Shown here in pieces: positions 46,427 through 57,276 of a stretch of DNA of 64,000 nucleotides. Origin of the DNA: Cytophagaceae bacterium (lineage in GTDB: Bacteria > Bacteroidota > Bacteroidia > Cytophagales > Flexibacteraceae). Each line of letters begins with the position of its first letter. Position 1 is the first letter of the stretch. The DNA is taken from NCBI GenBank assembly GCA_027490155.1, contig JAIXYP010000017.1, forward strand, positions 1 to 64,000. Direction: 5' to 3'. The notes beneath the pieces are model-generated. The model saw nothing but the letters and a program-made list of their open reading frames with translations. It made no database searches and was not told where the DNA came from. Made by a program: the position numbers and the translations under genes.

Positions 46427-46982
46427 TACGGATAGCACATAAATAATGTAATAAACAAACCCACGACATGCGTTGTGGGTTTGTTTGTGTCTAGGGTCTT
46501 GAGTACAAAACTTACCAGCCCAAACCACCCCAAGTCGCTGATTGGGCAATGTTCTGGATAGGTTACGGAATGACAAAAAGGTGGCTGAGGGCCTTAGGAT
46601 TGCGATACGCATTGTTTATTAGGCCCATTTTTGCGAAAATATTAAAAATGAACCAATGCTTACGATGCCCTTGCAATACTTTGGTCCCTAATAACTAGTT
46701 TTGGGACTGTCTGCTTTAGATGATTGCGAAAAAACTAGGCCATAGCATAGCGTATTGCCAATTACTAGCGCAGGCTAGCCTCAGTGCTAGTCTTGTTGTC
46801 TGACAACTTTGCACTTGGTCCGAGCCGTGTAGGTCATCCATCCCGCTCTGCCGACCAAAGCAAGTAATGCCAACCTAACAAGGCCAACGGAGGCAATTGA
46901 CGCTCCACCTTATCAGGACAATACCAGCCTGCTACACCTAATTGGTTTGCAAGGTTTTATCATATTGGTATAGCATTACTGC
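46427..46982. other. Intergenic region before the Sus cluster
   Basis: About 555 bases. The left end holds the xylA terminator. The remainder up to the SusD gene shows no gene; I found no TAnnTTTG box at a good distance from its start, although a promoter must lie here. Confidence 0.5.
46455..46490 (+). terminator. Terminator of xylA
   Basis: Stem ACAAACCCACGAC (46455-46467) paired with GTTGTGGGTTTGT (46472-46484), one G-T wobble, a 4-base loop, then TTGTG. It lies 28 bases after the xylA stop. Confidence 0.85.
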
Positions 46983-48680
46983 ATGAAAACATCAAGTCGC
47001 TTTTTTGTTGGCTTTGGTGACAGGCTTGTCTCTGTCATCACTAAGGTCAGCCGTCCGGGCTTAGCCACTGTGCTGCTGGTATCGATACTTATGGGTTGCG
47101 CCCCAAGGCTCGACATCAACCCATCTCTCGACATTCCTGATGCACAATCCGTCAAAAATGTAGATGACCTCAACCAAGTCCTGACTTCGGCATATGCGAG
47201 CATTGCCTCCAAGTATTTCCTAGGTAGTAGCCTGAAGGTTTGGCCTGACGTGATCTCAGACCAGATTGTGATCAACCCAGCTTCGCCCTATGCCCTGAAG
47301 GAGACAGATATAGCCAACCGCAGGTTTAACGCATCAGACAGCCTGATTATTTTGGCATGGGAGCAAGGTTATCGTGCCGTTAACTTATCCAACCAAGTGA
47401 TTGACAAGGTCCAGAACGGAGGCCTTTCTGGTGAAGCCTTCAGCCGCAACCGTGACCGCATCCTGGGCGAGGCTTACTTCATAAGGGCGGTGGCCTTGTT
47501 CGAGCTAGCGCGCTTCTTCGCCCCAGCCTATAGCAATAGCACTGCCAATCAGCCTGCTATCCCTATGCCACTAAGTCCTGCAACAGTGCGGGAAAATCCA
47601 CCAATTCCATCCCTTGACCAACTATATCAACAGGTCAAGCAAGATTTGAGCACAGCAGCTACCCTCCTACCCTTCCGATATACCACCACCACCGCCAAGT
47701 CAGGTAGTTTTTCGGTTTTCGGGAATGCAACAGGGGCGGCAGCCAAAGCATACCTAGCCAAGGTTTGTTTCCAGCAAGGCGGCAGTAACGAGCAGCAGGC
47801 CCTGCAGGCGATTAACGAAACCATCGGCACAGTTGACTCCTTGGTTGATGGCCAATATTATCCAGAAAACTTCCCGATGGTTGGTAGCAACACTCGTGAT
47901 ATTGGACCTGGTGCTGCCTATTCCAACTATGGTGTAGTAGGCCGTGGATCTTATGCTGCCTTTGCTATTCCAAATAATGAGTTCCCTGAGGTTATCTTCA
48001 ACATCATGAACCGTGGAGATCAGGATTTCAGCCGAGAAATATTCTATCGCTATACCTACGATCTTACCTTGGCTGGCACTAACCCACGTTACCTCCTGTC
48101 TGACACGTTCCGCCTACGAAACTTTACCCTCAGCACAGATGCCCGCTTTGCCTACTATACAGGTGGTGTAACCAAATACAACGGTAGATTTTGCATCCAG
48201 AAGTGGTTTAACTCCTCACCGACTTTTAACGTCATCGTTATCAGGAGCGCCGAGCTGGTACTTTCACGTGCACGTATCCATTTTAACCTTGCCCAGCAAA
48301 CCACGGACCCTACCCTGCGTCAGCAATACCTGACAAAGGCCTTACATGACATGTTCTATGTCAAGAAAAAGTCGCGCAGGTTAACTACTGGTGCCGCTCG
48401 CCCACTTGACAACCTCAACTACTGCTACACCAACGCCAGGATACCGAATAACACCGCCTTTGAGATCTTGCTGGACCAGGAACTGAACCGTGAGCGCCAA
48501 CGTGAGCTTTTTGGTGAAGGTGACCGTCTGCATGACATCCGTCGCCAAGGCCTGACCGTTATCTCAGGCAATGGACAGCGAGGATCCGAGAACATCCCCG
48601 ACTACAACCTGCCGCTCGAAAAGTCCATCTTACCGATTCCGATTAGTGAAACGGCTATAAATGCATCACTCAATCGTTAG
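46983..48680 (+). CDS. SusD/RagB-like outer-membrane glycan-binding lipoprotein (first)
   Basis: 565 residues. Lipoprotein signal with lipobox LMGC (Cys39) after a long N-region; the mature start is APRLDINPSLDIPDAQSVKN, typical of SusD. TPR-like helices (ILGEAYFIRAVALFELARFF) and the C-terminal LDQELNRERQRELFGEGDRLHDIRR are family hallmarks. It caps the SusC channel encoded 24 bases downstream and binds oligosaccharides or peptides at the surface. SusD normally follows SusC; here it comes first, an inverted order. The substrate is unknown. Confidence 0.93.
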   Translation: MKTSSRFFVGFGDRLVSVITKVSRPGLATVLLVSILMGCAPRLDINPSLDIPDAQSVKNVDDLNQVLTSAYASIASKYFLGSSLKVWPDVISDQIVINPASPYALKETDIANRRFNASDSLIILAWEQGYRAVNLSNQVIDKVQNGGLSGEAFSRNRDRILGEAYFIRAVALFELARFFAPAYSNSTANQPAIPMPLSPATVRENPPIPSLDQLYQQVKQDLSTAATLLPFRYTTTTAKSGSFSVFGNATGAAAKAYLAKVCFQQGGSNEQQALQAINETIGTVDSLVDGQYYPENFPMVGSNTRDIGPGAAYSNYGVVGRGSYAAFAIPNNEFPEVIFNIMNRGDQDFSREIFYRYTYDLTLAGTNPRYLLSDTFRLRNFTLSTDARFAYYTGGVTKYNGRFCIQKWFNSSPTFNVIVIRSAELVLSRARIHFNLAQQTTDPTLRQQYLTKALHDMFYVKKKSRRLTTGAARPLDNLNYCYTNARIPNNTAFEILLDQELNRERQRELFGEGDRLHDIRRQGLTVISGNGQRGSENIPDYNLPLEKSILPIPISETAINASLNR

Positions 48681-48704
48681 TCGCACCCACATAACTTCCT
48701 AGTT

Positions 48705-51700
48705 TTGAAGCGTTCCATTCTTTTTCCTGTTTCCAAACCATACCAATACGGGTTGGCGGTTTGTATCCTTGCCTTGCTTTTGGCCATGATGAGCCAGCAG
48801 TCAATGGCCCAGTATTCGCGTCGGGATACAACAAGCATCACTGCTTCGGGTAGGGTTTACCTATTGCCTGACACAACAGTCGGTGTCGCCAATGCCGAGA
48901 TTCAGTTTAAGGGCAAGTCAAAAGGCACCATCAGTGGGGCCGACGGGTCTTTTAGCATCAAAGGATATCAGCAAACAGATACTACCCTATTGGTGACCTT
49001 CGCTGGCTACATCCCACAAGAGGTTAGGCTAGGAGACATCACCGAAGGCCTATCTGTTCGCCTAGTGATTGAGCCTGAATATCAATACTTAGGGATCGGA
49101 CGCATCAGGTCTGATGTAAGTCCTTACAGCATAGGCACATCAGGCGCAGCTACGATCAGACAACATCCTGCCAATAGTTTCGAAGGCGCACTTCAGGGCC
49201 GTATTTCTGGTTTGCAAGTCACCCAAAGCACAGGACTAACATCCGCAGCAGTTACTACCCGTCTCCGTGGCCTAGTCAATGTGATGGGCGATGCACAGCC
49301 CCTATTTGTGCTGGATGGAGTTCCCCTTGTAAGTGGCACGAATGGCGATGGCGGCGGTGGCATCGGCAACAACTATGGTTACAACAACTCGCCTTTGGCC
49401 GAAATCAACGCAGGCGACATCGACAAAATTGAAGTCTTGAAAGATGGTGCAAGCCAAGCAATGTACGGTGCACGTGGTGCCAATGGCGTCATACTGCTTA
49501 CCTCCAAAAAAGGATTGGCCGGCAAAACACGGTTTAACTTCAACTACAATGTTGGTATCATACAGCCTACCAACACTGTCAAACTAGCCAATGGTAGCCA
49601 ATACCGTCAAGCAGTAGATAAAGCCTTTGCCAATAGCTTCGGCGCAGCCCCAGTTGACAATGGCAGCGCTCGTTACCTTGTTGGTGGAGACAGCATCTTT
49701 GGATTCAACACCGGCCTCGCAAATGGCACTAACACCAATTGGCTTGACAAGTCATTACAATCTGGCAGCATCCAGAATGCCAGCCTTAGTATCAGTGGTG
49801 GTAGCAAAAGGGTTAGCTTTTTTACCTCTGTGGACTACCGTAACGAAAAGGGGATCCTGAAAGGCACCAACCAAGACCGCCTATCGGTTCGGTTCAATGC
49901 CGAAAACAAAGCTACCGAATTCCTAACACTTGGCCTCCGGACCCAGCTATCGCTCAGCTTTGGCAACTATGCCCCATCAGGTACCGATACCTCTGCTGGC
50001 TTCGGAATGGCACAAAGTGCAGCCTTGCCGATCTTCCCTACCAATTTGCCCAATGGTGTTACAGACCCGTATAACCTGAGCAATACCTATTTCAACCCAT
50101 ACCGTGGCACCAATGGTGACCTCACGACCAACAATGACTTCTTCCGGAACCAACGTAACGTCTTCCGGAATGTAGGTGTGATCTATGCCTCTTTTGACTT
50201 CCTGAAGCATTTTAACTTCCGCTCAGAGGCAGGGTTGGATTATTACAACAATAACGACCGTACGTTTAGGTCTGGCATGTTGCGCCTACGTAACACCTTA
50301 TTACCACGTGGCACTTTCGCCTTAACACCAACGGCTGTCGGCACTGATGCCCGCCAGCTGACCTACAATGCCCAGCTTAACAACTACCTGAGCTACAACC
50401 AAACCTTTGATAAAACAGAGGTGTCGGCATTGGTAGGTAACCAGTACACCAATAGCTATTCGTCCTACAACTTGGCAGCTAGCGAGCGTATGCCAAACGA
50501 ATATAGCGGCCTGACTTCTGCAGGTGCAATCGGCTTTGGCCTACCAACTGGTGGCGCCACAGGATTTGCCTACAATGCTTGGTTTGGTAAAGCGACTGCT
50601 ATCCACAACAACAAATATGTGCTGACCGTAAGTGGCCGAGCTGAAAGCAGTAGCCGTTTCGGCAAGGACAACCTATGGTCCTTCTACCCTTCCGTCGCTG
50701 CAGCTTGGGTCATCAGCCGTGAGGACTTTATGGTTGGCACCAATAGCTGGTTGTCAGCGCTCAAGCTCCGCACCTCTTATGGCTTGACAGGCAACTCGAT
50801 GTTCGAGAATGATATTTCGGTAGGCTATTGGCGTGGTGGACCATCGTATGTCGATCCTGCAACGTTTGTGCCAGGCCGCTCACAATTCCGACTGTCAAAC
50901 GGGCAACTAACCAGCGACAAAATCACCCACTTCACTGCTGGGTTTGATGCTGCGCTGATTGCTGATCGGGTAATGATTTCAGCTGACTTCTTTGTACGTC
51001 AAAATACGAATGCCCTAACTGCCTTTCCAGTTGCCCCATCGCAGGGTGTGATCAATGGCTATAGCTACGAAAACAAGGGCAAGCTTTCGGCTACAGGTAT
51101 CGAGGTCACCCTTACAAGCCAGAATGTCAAAACGGAAAACTTTGGTTGGTCTACCGCCTTCACCCTTGGCTACACCACAAGCCGAATCAATGATCTATCT
51201 GGCCTCAACACAGCACAGTCACCTGCCTACGGAGACGTTCGGTTGATCGAGGGTAATAACTATGGCACCTACTACCTGGCTCGTTGGGCTGGCACTGCTA
51301 GCAGTGACGATGCGCAAGGACGCTGGAAAGCTGGTGATGAGTTGCTGCTTGACCGCAATGGCAACCAATTCCGCCCAACTTCCGTTAGTCAGATTGACTC
51401 TGCCCGTGTGCTGATCGATGGCAAACAAACGACACCAACCGTCTATGGTGGCCTCAACAACACCGTCACCTTCATGGGCTTTGACCTTGGCGTTTATTTC
51501 ACCTATAGCCTCGGCCAAAGCCTGCTAGACTATGGTGCACATCGTCAAAGCTATGTCACTGGCAATAGCAACCTGCGGGAGTCTGCACTGGAAGAAGCCA
51601 ACCTCTATTATAATGGGAATGGTAAAGCCGATCCACTAGCTTCTCGCATCACGGATCGGTTCTTGACCAATGCTTCATTTATCCGTTTGCGCAACGTTAC

Positions 51701-51932
51701 CTTAGGTTATAACCTATCCACAACTTGGTGCAAGTCCCATGGCCTACAAGGCGGACGGGTGTTTGTCAATGCCGAAAACCTCTGGACCTATGCGCCACAA
51801 TTTAAGGGTTGGGACCCTGAGGTTGTAGGTAACCTAGGCGCTGGGCAAGCGGGCAATGTTGGCTTCGGCACTACCTATTTTGATCTTCCGCAAGCAAGGA
51901 CCTATATGCTGGGTCTATCTGTCACATTCTAA
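48705..51932 (+). CDS. SusC/RagA-like TonB-linked outer-membrane transporter (first)
   Basis: 1075 residues from a TTG start that gives a proper signal peptide (LAVCILALLLAMMSQQSMAQ). A CarboxypepD_reg-like domain (VANAEIQFKGKSKGTISGAD) precedes the plug domain (LQGRISGLQVTQ...PLFVLDGVPL), with an insert GTNGDGGGGIGNN. A 22-stranded TonB-dependent barrel ends in ARTYMLGLSVTF (terminal Phe). It imports glycans or peptides together with SusD, driven by TonB. It starts 24 bases after the first SusD gene and is followed 100 bases later by a second SusC gene of related sequence. Confidence 0.95.
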   Translation: MKRSILFPVSKPYQYGLAVCILALLLAMMSQQSMAQYSRRDTTSITASGRVYLLPDTTVGVANAEIQFKGKSKGTISGADGSFSIKGYQQTDTTLLVTFAGYIPQEVRLGDITEGLSVRLVIEPEYQYLGIGRIRSDVSPYSIGTSGAATIRQHPANSFEGALQGRISGLQVTQSTGLTSAAVTTRLRGLVNVMGDAQPLFVLDGVPLVSGTNGDGGGGIGNNYGYNNSPLAEINAGDIDKIEVLKDGASQAMYGARGANGVILLTSKKGLAGKTRFNFNYNVGIIQPTNTVKLANGSQYRQAVDKAFANSFGAAPVDNGSARYLVGGDSIFGFNTGLANGTNTNWLDKSLQSGSIQNASLSISGGSKRVSFFTSVDYRNEKGILKGTNQDRLSVRFNAENKATEFLTLGLRTQLSLSFGNYAPSGTDTSAGFGMAQSAALPIFPTNLPNGVTDPYNLSNTYFNPYRGTNGDLTTNNDFFRNQRNVFRNVGVIYASFDFLKHFNFRSEAGLDYYNNNDRTFRSGMLRLRNTLLPRGTFALTPTAVGTDARQLTYNAQLNNYLSYNQTFDKTEVSALVGNQYTNSYSSYNLAASERMPNEYSGLTSAGAIGFGLPTGGATGFAYNAWFGKATAIHNNKYVLTVSGRAESSSRFGKDNLWSFYPSVAAAWVISREDFMVGTNSWLSALKLRTSYGLTGNSMFENDISVGYWRGGPSYVDPATFVPGRSQFRLSNGQLTSDKITHFTAGFDAALIADRVMISADFFVRQNTNALTAFPVAPSQGVINGYSYENKGKLSATGIEVTLTSQNVKTENFGWSTAFTLGYTTSRINDLSGLNTAQSPAYGDVRLIEGNNYGTYYLARWAGTASSDDAQGRWKAGDELLLDRNGNQFRPTSVSQIDSARVLIDGKQTTPTVYGGLNNTVTFMGFDLGVYFTYSLGQSLLDYGAHRQSYVTGNSNLRESALEEANLYYNGNGKADPLASRITDRFLTNASFIRLRNVTLGYNLSTTWCKSHGLQGGRVFVNAENLWTYAPQFKGWDPEVVGNLGAGQAGNVGFGTTYFDLPQARTYMLGLSVTF

Positions 51933-52032
51933 TTACCCAGCACGATCCATGACATCTTTGCAAACACCACATTCAGTCAACGCTACAGTACCTGCTGGCA
52001 TCACAACCAGCAATCACACGCTTCAGCAACTC

Positions 52033-55000
52033 ATGACAATGGCCCAAAAACTGCGCACCTGGACTACATTACTAATTCTGGCCATGGTGAGCTACAGCGG
52101 ATTGGTACAAGCTCAGGCCCCAGGCACCCCACGCGATGTAACAGGATACGTCTTTGATGCCAAAACCAAGGAGGACATTGTCGGTGCCACCATCATCATT
52201 AAGGAGCAACCGACTAAGGGCACCGCCACCAACCTCGAAGGTAGGTTCAAACTCAAAGTCGGGCCAGAGGCCAAGACGATAATCGTAGGCTATATCGGTT
52301 ATCGCAAAAAGGAGGTCCTGATCCCTGCCAACGGTGGTGAGGTCAAAGTTGCTCTGCAGGAAGATATCCAAAGTAAGGGGCCAATCGAAGTTGTGGCAAC
52401 AGGTCTTGGCCAGGTCCAGAAGAAAAAGCTTGACATTGGCTCGACAGAAAACATTGAGTTCAGCAAAGTGGCCGTTGGTAGCATCTCAAGCTTTGATGCG
52501 GGTCTCCAAGGCCAGGTAGCAGGGCTTCAGGTAACACAAGCCTCTGGTATGCCTGGCGGTGGTGTCACAATAAGGGTTAGGGGTGTTGGCTCTATGTCTG
52601 CAGGTTCTGACCCACTATATATCGTGGATGGACTCCCGATCACAACAGGTGCTGGCGGTGATGGCGGTGGTGGCATCGGCAATAACGTCGGCTACCAAGT
52701 CAACCCACTAGCTGACTTCAACACCAGCGACATCGAGAATATCACCGTCCTGAAGGATGCCGCTGCTACAGCGCAGTATGGCTCTAGGGGTAGCAATGGT
52801 GTCGTGATCATCACAACCAAACGTGGCAAAAGCGGCAGGACCCAGTTCAACGCCGGCCTAACCTTTGGCGTTTCGAACCCGACCAACCGAGTGGAAACAC
52901 TTAATGGTGAGGAATACCGCCGTGTGGTCAATCAAGCTTTTGACAATAGCTTCAATTTCAGCCAATTTAACAGAGCAAACCCTCCTTCAAATCCAATTCA
53001 AGAACGTCGTTTCATCACGTTCCCATACCTAATTTCACTAGCCCCAAGTAACTACCAGTACACCAACACCAATTGGATGGACGAGCTAATGCGAAAAGAT
53101 GCACCCATGATGGATCTCAACCTAAGTGGTAGTGGCGGAAGCGAAAAAACAACCTTCTACGCAGGCCTTAGCTATCGGGACGAAAACGGCGTGCTCAAAG
53201 GCAACCGTTTCCAACGTCTGGGAGGTCGGTTTACGGTTGATAACATCGTGAACGAACGCCTCAAGGTGGGTGTTTCTACCTCGATTACGTTCACGCTCAA
53301 CAACTTGGTACCTTCTGGTCAGCCAGGGTCAGGCGGGGCGCAAGGTGGGTTTGGCACGGCACAATACCGTAGCCTGCCGATTATGCCGATCAACTACCCC
53401 GATAGCGTGCCAACACGTGACCCCAATAATCCGGATATCATACTAAAAAACGAACCGAATGAGGCCAGCAACCAGTTCCCGTTCAACCCGTTCTATAATG
53501 CCTACGGTCAGTTTGCAGGCACCAACATTGCCCTCACAAGCAACCGTGACTATGCCTATAATAATAGGGCTGTCTTCCGGAACATCAGTAATATCTATGC
53601 CGAGTACAACGTCTATAACACAATCAAGTTCCGGACTGAGAACGGCATAGACTACTACAACCAAGTTGACCAAAGCTACCAAAGCAGGTTCTTGCGTGTA
53701 AGCTCCTTGGGTGGTAACCTATTGCCGACAGCTAGTATCAGTGACTCCCGCACCTACTTCGTGAACTTTAACACGAACAACTTCCTGACGAGCGACAACT
53801 ACATCTTCAACGAAAACCACAACCTGAAATCCAGCATCGGTACCAGCTTCCAACGGTCCGAAAGCTATAACAACAGCGTCAGTGGCGAGGGTCTGCCTAA
53901 CGACGATAGCCGTTCGGTATCTAGTGCACAACGTCTGCTGGACTTCAGCGGTAACGAAAGCCGGTTTGCCTTTATGTCCTTCTATGCCCAGACTAACTAT
54001 CTGTACAAAGAAAAATATGTCGCTCAGGCCAGCTACCGTTACGACGGATCGTCCCGCTTCGGCAGCAACAACAAGTTTGGCGGGTTCTTTGGCCTTGGTG
54101 GTGCCTACATCATTAGCGAGGAAGAGTGGCTCAAGAAATACACTTGGCTCAGCCTCCTCAAGATAAAGGCGAGCTATGGCCAGACAGGAAACGCTAGTGG
54201 CCTAGGCAACTTCCAAAGCTATGGTCTGTACACAAGTGGAGCAGGGTATGCCCTCCAACCGGGTACCAGCCCTTCAAGGTTCCAGAATGCTGACTTGAGC
54301 TGGGAGCGCTCTGAAAAGCTCGATATCGGTATTGACTTCTCGTTTTTTAATGACCGCATCGAAGGTGGCATCACCTATTACAGTAGCATTAGCCGTGATA
54401 TGCTTTTGGGTCTGCCAATTCCTGGCTCGAAAGGTCTTAATGACGGTAACTACATCCAGAACGTAGGCCGTGTATCCAACTCTGGTCTCGAGTTTAACGT
54501 CAGTACCAAAAACATCGTCAAGATGCGTAAGGCCGAAGGCGATGTTATTCCAAAGAACCTTTTCACATGGAGTACCGACTTTAATATTTCTTCCAACGTG
54601 AACAAGATCCTTGACCTTGGTGGCCTCAAACCCAACGAGATCACAGGATCCCTAGACTATGGTAGCTATATCGGCGGCCAAGTGAGCACATTCTACCTCC
54701 CGGTATTTGCCGGTGTTGCTGAGTCCGACGATCCGAATGGGCGTTGGGTCCGTGGTGACGAATTGATCTACCGTGCTGAGCGTGATGCCAATGGCAACCT
54801 CACTGGTCGTGTGACGGACGAGCGAATCCGCCCAGGTATCAACCGTACTGGTCTGATTGACTCGAACAGGGTGCCAGTGTTCAACAAGCCGGTGCAGCCA
54901 CTATTCTATGGCGGCATCACGAACAACTTCAAGGTCTATGATTTTGATATCAGCGTGCTCGTCACATTCACCTATGGCAACTGGATCTTGGATGATGGCG

Positions 55001-55464
55001 AACGTCAGCAGTCTTATTTCAACGGTGCCAATACCTTACGCAGGAGTGCCCTCAATGCTTGGTCGCCTTCCAATACAGGTAGTGACATCCCAAAAATCTA
55101 CTATTCAAATGCGCCTGAAGTTTATGGACCGTCGAACACTGACCTCAGGAGCTATAACGTCAATGACCCTATGGCCTTCCGGAACTCTACTAGGTTCCTG
55201 CATGATGGATCATATGTCAGGCTCAAAACACTAACCATTGGCTATACCCTGCCAGGTGACTATTGCCGAAAAGCAGGTTTGCGCAGTGCGCGTGTATTCT
55301 TCAGTGGGCAAAATCTCTTGACGTTCACCAAGTATCCTGGATGGGACCCCGAAGTAGTGGGAAACCTCCAGAGTAATGCTGAGCGTAACCTCCAGCAGGG
55401 CAGAACTTCATTCGATTTTCCACAAGTGCGTAGTTACACCATTGGTGTCAACGTAGGCTTCTAA
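52033..55464 (+). CDS. SusC/RagA-like TonB-linked outer-membrane transporter (second)
   Basis: 1143 residues from the ATG at 52033, chosen so that the signal peptide (WTTLLILAMVSYSGLVQAQ) is near the N-terminus; the frame is open from 51856 and an ATG at 51949 is possible. CarboxypepD_reg domain (DVTGYVFDAKTKEDIVGATI), plug with LQGQVAGLQVTQASGMPGGG, PLYIVDGLPI and the same GGDGGGGIGNN insert as the first SusC, and a barrel ending in VRSYTIGVNVGF. The closing segments GWDPEVVGNL are identical in the two SusC proteins. The gene precedes its own SusD by 31 bases. Confidence 0.95.
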   Translation: MTMAQKLRTWTTLLILAMVSYSGLVQAQAPGTPRDVTGYVFDAKTKEDIVGATIIIKEQPTKGTATNLEGRFKLKVGPEAKTIIVGYIGYRKKEVLIPANGGEVKVALQEDIQSKGPIEVVATGLGQVQKKKLDIGSTENIEFSKVAVGSISSFDAGLQGQVAGLQVTQASGMPGGGVTIRVRGVGSMSAGSDPLYIVDGLPITTGAGGDGGGGIGNNVGYQVNPLADFNTSDIENITVLKDAAATAQYGSRGSNGVVIITTKRGKSGRTQFNAGLTFGVSNPTNRVETLNGEEYRRVVNQAFDNSFNFSQFNRANPPSNPIQERRFITFPYLISLAPSNYQYTNTNWMDELMRKDAPMMDLNLSGSGGSEKTTFYAGLSYRDENGVLKGNRFQRLGGRFTVDNIVNERLKVGVSTSITFTLNNLVPSGQPGSGGAQGGFGTAQYRSLPIMPINYPDSVPTRDPNNPDIILKNEPNEASNQFPFNPFYNAYGQFAGTNIALTSNRDYAYNNRAVFRNISNIYAEYNVYNTIKFRTENGIDYYNQVDQSYQSRFLRVSSLGGNLLPTASISDSRTYFVNFNTNNFLTSDNYIFNENHNLKSSIGTSFQRSESYNNSVSGEGLPNDDSRSVSSAQRLLDFSGNESRFAFMSFYAQTNYLYKEKYVAQASYRYDGSSRFGSNNKFGGFFGLGGAYIISEEEWLKKYTWLSLLKIKASYGQTGNASGLGNFQSYGLYTSGAGYALQPGTSPSRFQNADLSWERSEKLDIGIDFSFFNDRIEGGITYYSSISRDMLLGLPIPGSKGLNDGNYIQNVGRVSNSGLEFNVSTKNIVKMRKAEGDVIPKNLFTWSTDFNISSNVNKILDLGGLKPNEITGSLDYGSYIGGQVSTFYLPVFAGVAESDDPNGRWVRGDELIYRAERDANGNLTGRVTDERIRPGINRTGLIDSNRVPVFNKPVQPLFYGGITNNFKVYDFDISVLVTFTYGNWILDDGERQQSYFNGANTLRRSALNAWSPSNTGSDIPKIYYSNAPEVYGPSNTDLRSYNVNDPMAFRNSTRFLHDGSYVRLKTLTIGYTLPGDYCRKAGLRSARVFFSGQNLLTFTKYPGWDPEVVGNLQSNAERNLQQGRTSFDFPQVRSYTIGVNVGF

Positions 55465-55495
55465 TTATCGCTATCCTCACAGGACAACAGATCAG

Positions 55496-57271
55496 ATGAA
55501 TCAGACTAGCACAAGAAACCGAACCAACACCCAACCGACCTCAACCATGCGTAGACTCAGGACCTTTTTTGGCAGAACAAGCCTATTGACTGGCCTTGCA
55601 GTCGGGATTGCGGTCTTGTATGCTTGCAAAAGCCCGCTGGATATTGAGCCCCCTTTTGAGGTGCCAACTGAGGAAGCCCTTAGCACAACCGAAAACTTAG
55701 AGTCTGCGCTCAACGGGGCCTACAATGCAGCAGTTAGTGGCGCAGCTTTGGGTGGCGGCCTCCGGCTCTTTCCGGATGTCATCAGTGACCATACTTCATC
55801 AAATATTTTTGCCGTCACCAGAGGTAATCTGCCTGCCAACCTCCAGAACATGTACCGTCGGCTACTTTTTGGTGTGGCAGACCCTACCTGGCGAAGCTGC
55901 TACCAAGCCATCAACCGTGCCAACAACATCTTGGCTGCCATCGACAAGGGCTTTGTCAAGAACCAAGATGGTGTCTATGCTGCCAATGTGGGCCGCATCA
56001 GGGGAGAAGCCTTATTCTTGAGGGCTGTAATGCACTTCGAGCTTTGCCGTATGTATGGTATCCAGTATGGCGAACCGGGGTATGATGACCCGAACGGGCA
56101 GCGAGGAGTCATCATAAGCACTACTGCCAGTGAAAACAGAAATGGCGCCATCAGGAGCTCCACAAAAGAAGTCTATGATCAAGTACTTCAGGATCTACGT
56201 GCAGCTGCTACCCTGATGCCAGAGGAGCGTGGTGGCGTGGCACCTGGCTTTTTGCCTGCTTATGGCGGGATTAAAGGTGGTAGAGCAACCAAAATGGCCG
56301 CATTCGCCTACTTATCACGGGTTTATTTCCAGCAAGGGACCGATTTGGGTAATGACTCGGCCCTTCACTACATCAACTTAGTTTTACCAGCCCCCAATAC
56401 TTTGGCCATCCGTGGTTTATTGGATGATTACATCGCGCCTAACGGTGTTAACCTCGCTGAAAACGATCCCAACTCGTTCAACCTTCGTGGCTTTGAATCT
56501 GCCAAGGAAACCATTTTCCAGGTCGTGAACACTGTGGATGAGGCAACAGGAACGTTTAATACTAGCAACAATCTTATCACCAGTAGCTATGTCTGGTCCA
56601 CAGCCAATGCGCAGTTTCCTTCCTATTTCCTGACCAGCAGGCAGTTCTTTGATGATGCAGGCTATAGTGTCGATGGTGGCGCCGACAAACGCTATTCGTT
56701 TTTCACCAAACCATTGCCTACTGACATATCAGGCGTGACTAGCTGCATTGTGGACCGCACAAACAGCAAAGTGGTTGGCAAATATTTCTTCCGTTCCTTA
56801 CCATCACCATTTGACCCTACGATCGGGGTTGTCAATATTGTCGTCAACCGCCTGAGCGAGCTCATCATCACCCGTGCAGAGATCAATGCTTACAAAGGCA
56901 ACATATCAGCTGCGCTAGAAGATGTCAATGCCTTGCGCCGCCGTGCATTTGGCGTACCTAACACCAGCACTTCGGTGGACATCCCATCTTCATTACCTGT
57001 GGCTGACATCGTCCGCAAGATCAGGCAGGAGCGCATCCGTGAGATGGCCTTCGAAGGAGATCGCCTCTATAACTTGCGCCGGATGGCCCGTTTGTTCGAA
57101 AATGGGGTCCCTACGGGCCTTACCGAAACCCGTAACAACTTCCAGTTAACCAATACCGACCGTACCCAATGTGAACGTGTATTGGTTAATATCCATGTCA
57201 ATGATCCCCAACTCTTGTTCCAGATACCCGACGCAGAACTCAGCAGCAACCCTAATATCCGTCGGAACTAA
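55496..57271 (+). CDS. SusD/RagB-like outer-membrane lipoprotein (second)
   Basis: 591 residues. Lipobox LYAC (Cys44) after an N-terminal extension; an internal ATG at 55547 would give a shorter and more usual signal peptide (MRRLRTFFGRTSLLTGLAVG). The mature start KSPLDIEPPFEVPTEEALST and the motif RPDVISDHTSS-like FPDVISDHTSS, IRGEALFLRAVMHFELCRMY and RQERIREMAFEGDRLYNLRR are SusD signatures. It partners the second SusC. It shares PDVISD with the first SusD, which supports duplication of a SusC/SusD module. Confidence 0.94.
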   Translation: MNQTSTRNRTNTQPTSTMRRLRTFFGRTSLLTGLAVGIAVLYACKSPLDIEPPFEVPTEEALSTTENLESALNGAYNAAVSGAALGGGLRLFPDVISDHTSSNIFAVTRGNLPANLQNMYRRLLFGVADPTWRSCYQAINRANNILAAIDKGFVKNQDGVYAANVGRIRGEALFLRAVMHFELCRMYGIQYGEPGYDDPNGQRGVIISTTASENRNGAIRSSTKEVYDQVLQDLRAAATLMPEERGGVAPGFLPAYGGIKGGRATKMAAFAYLSRVYFQQGTDLGNDSALHYINLVLPAPNTLAIRGLLDDYIAPNGVNLAENDPNSFNLRGFESAKETIFQVVNTVDEATGTFNTSNNLITSSYVWSTANAQFPSYFLTSRQFFDDAGYSVDGGADKRYSFFTKPLPTDISGVTSCIVDRTNSKVVGKYFFRSLPSPFDPTIGVVNIVVNRLSELIITRAEINAYKGNISAALEDVNALRRRAFGVPNTSTSVDIPSSLPVADIVRKIRQERIREMAFEGDRLYNLRRMARLFENGVPTGLTETRNNFQLTNTDRTQCERVLVNIHVNDPQLLFQIPDAELSSNPNIRRN

Positions 57272-57276
57272 ATATT

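Noticed and set aside
46940-46982. Possible promoter just before the first SusD gene (TTTG then TATTGG)
   Set aside because: The second element does not match TAnnTTTG and the spacing is off.
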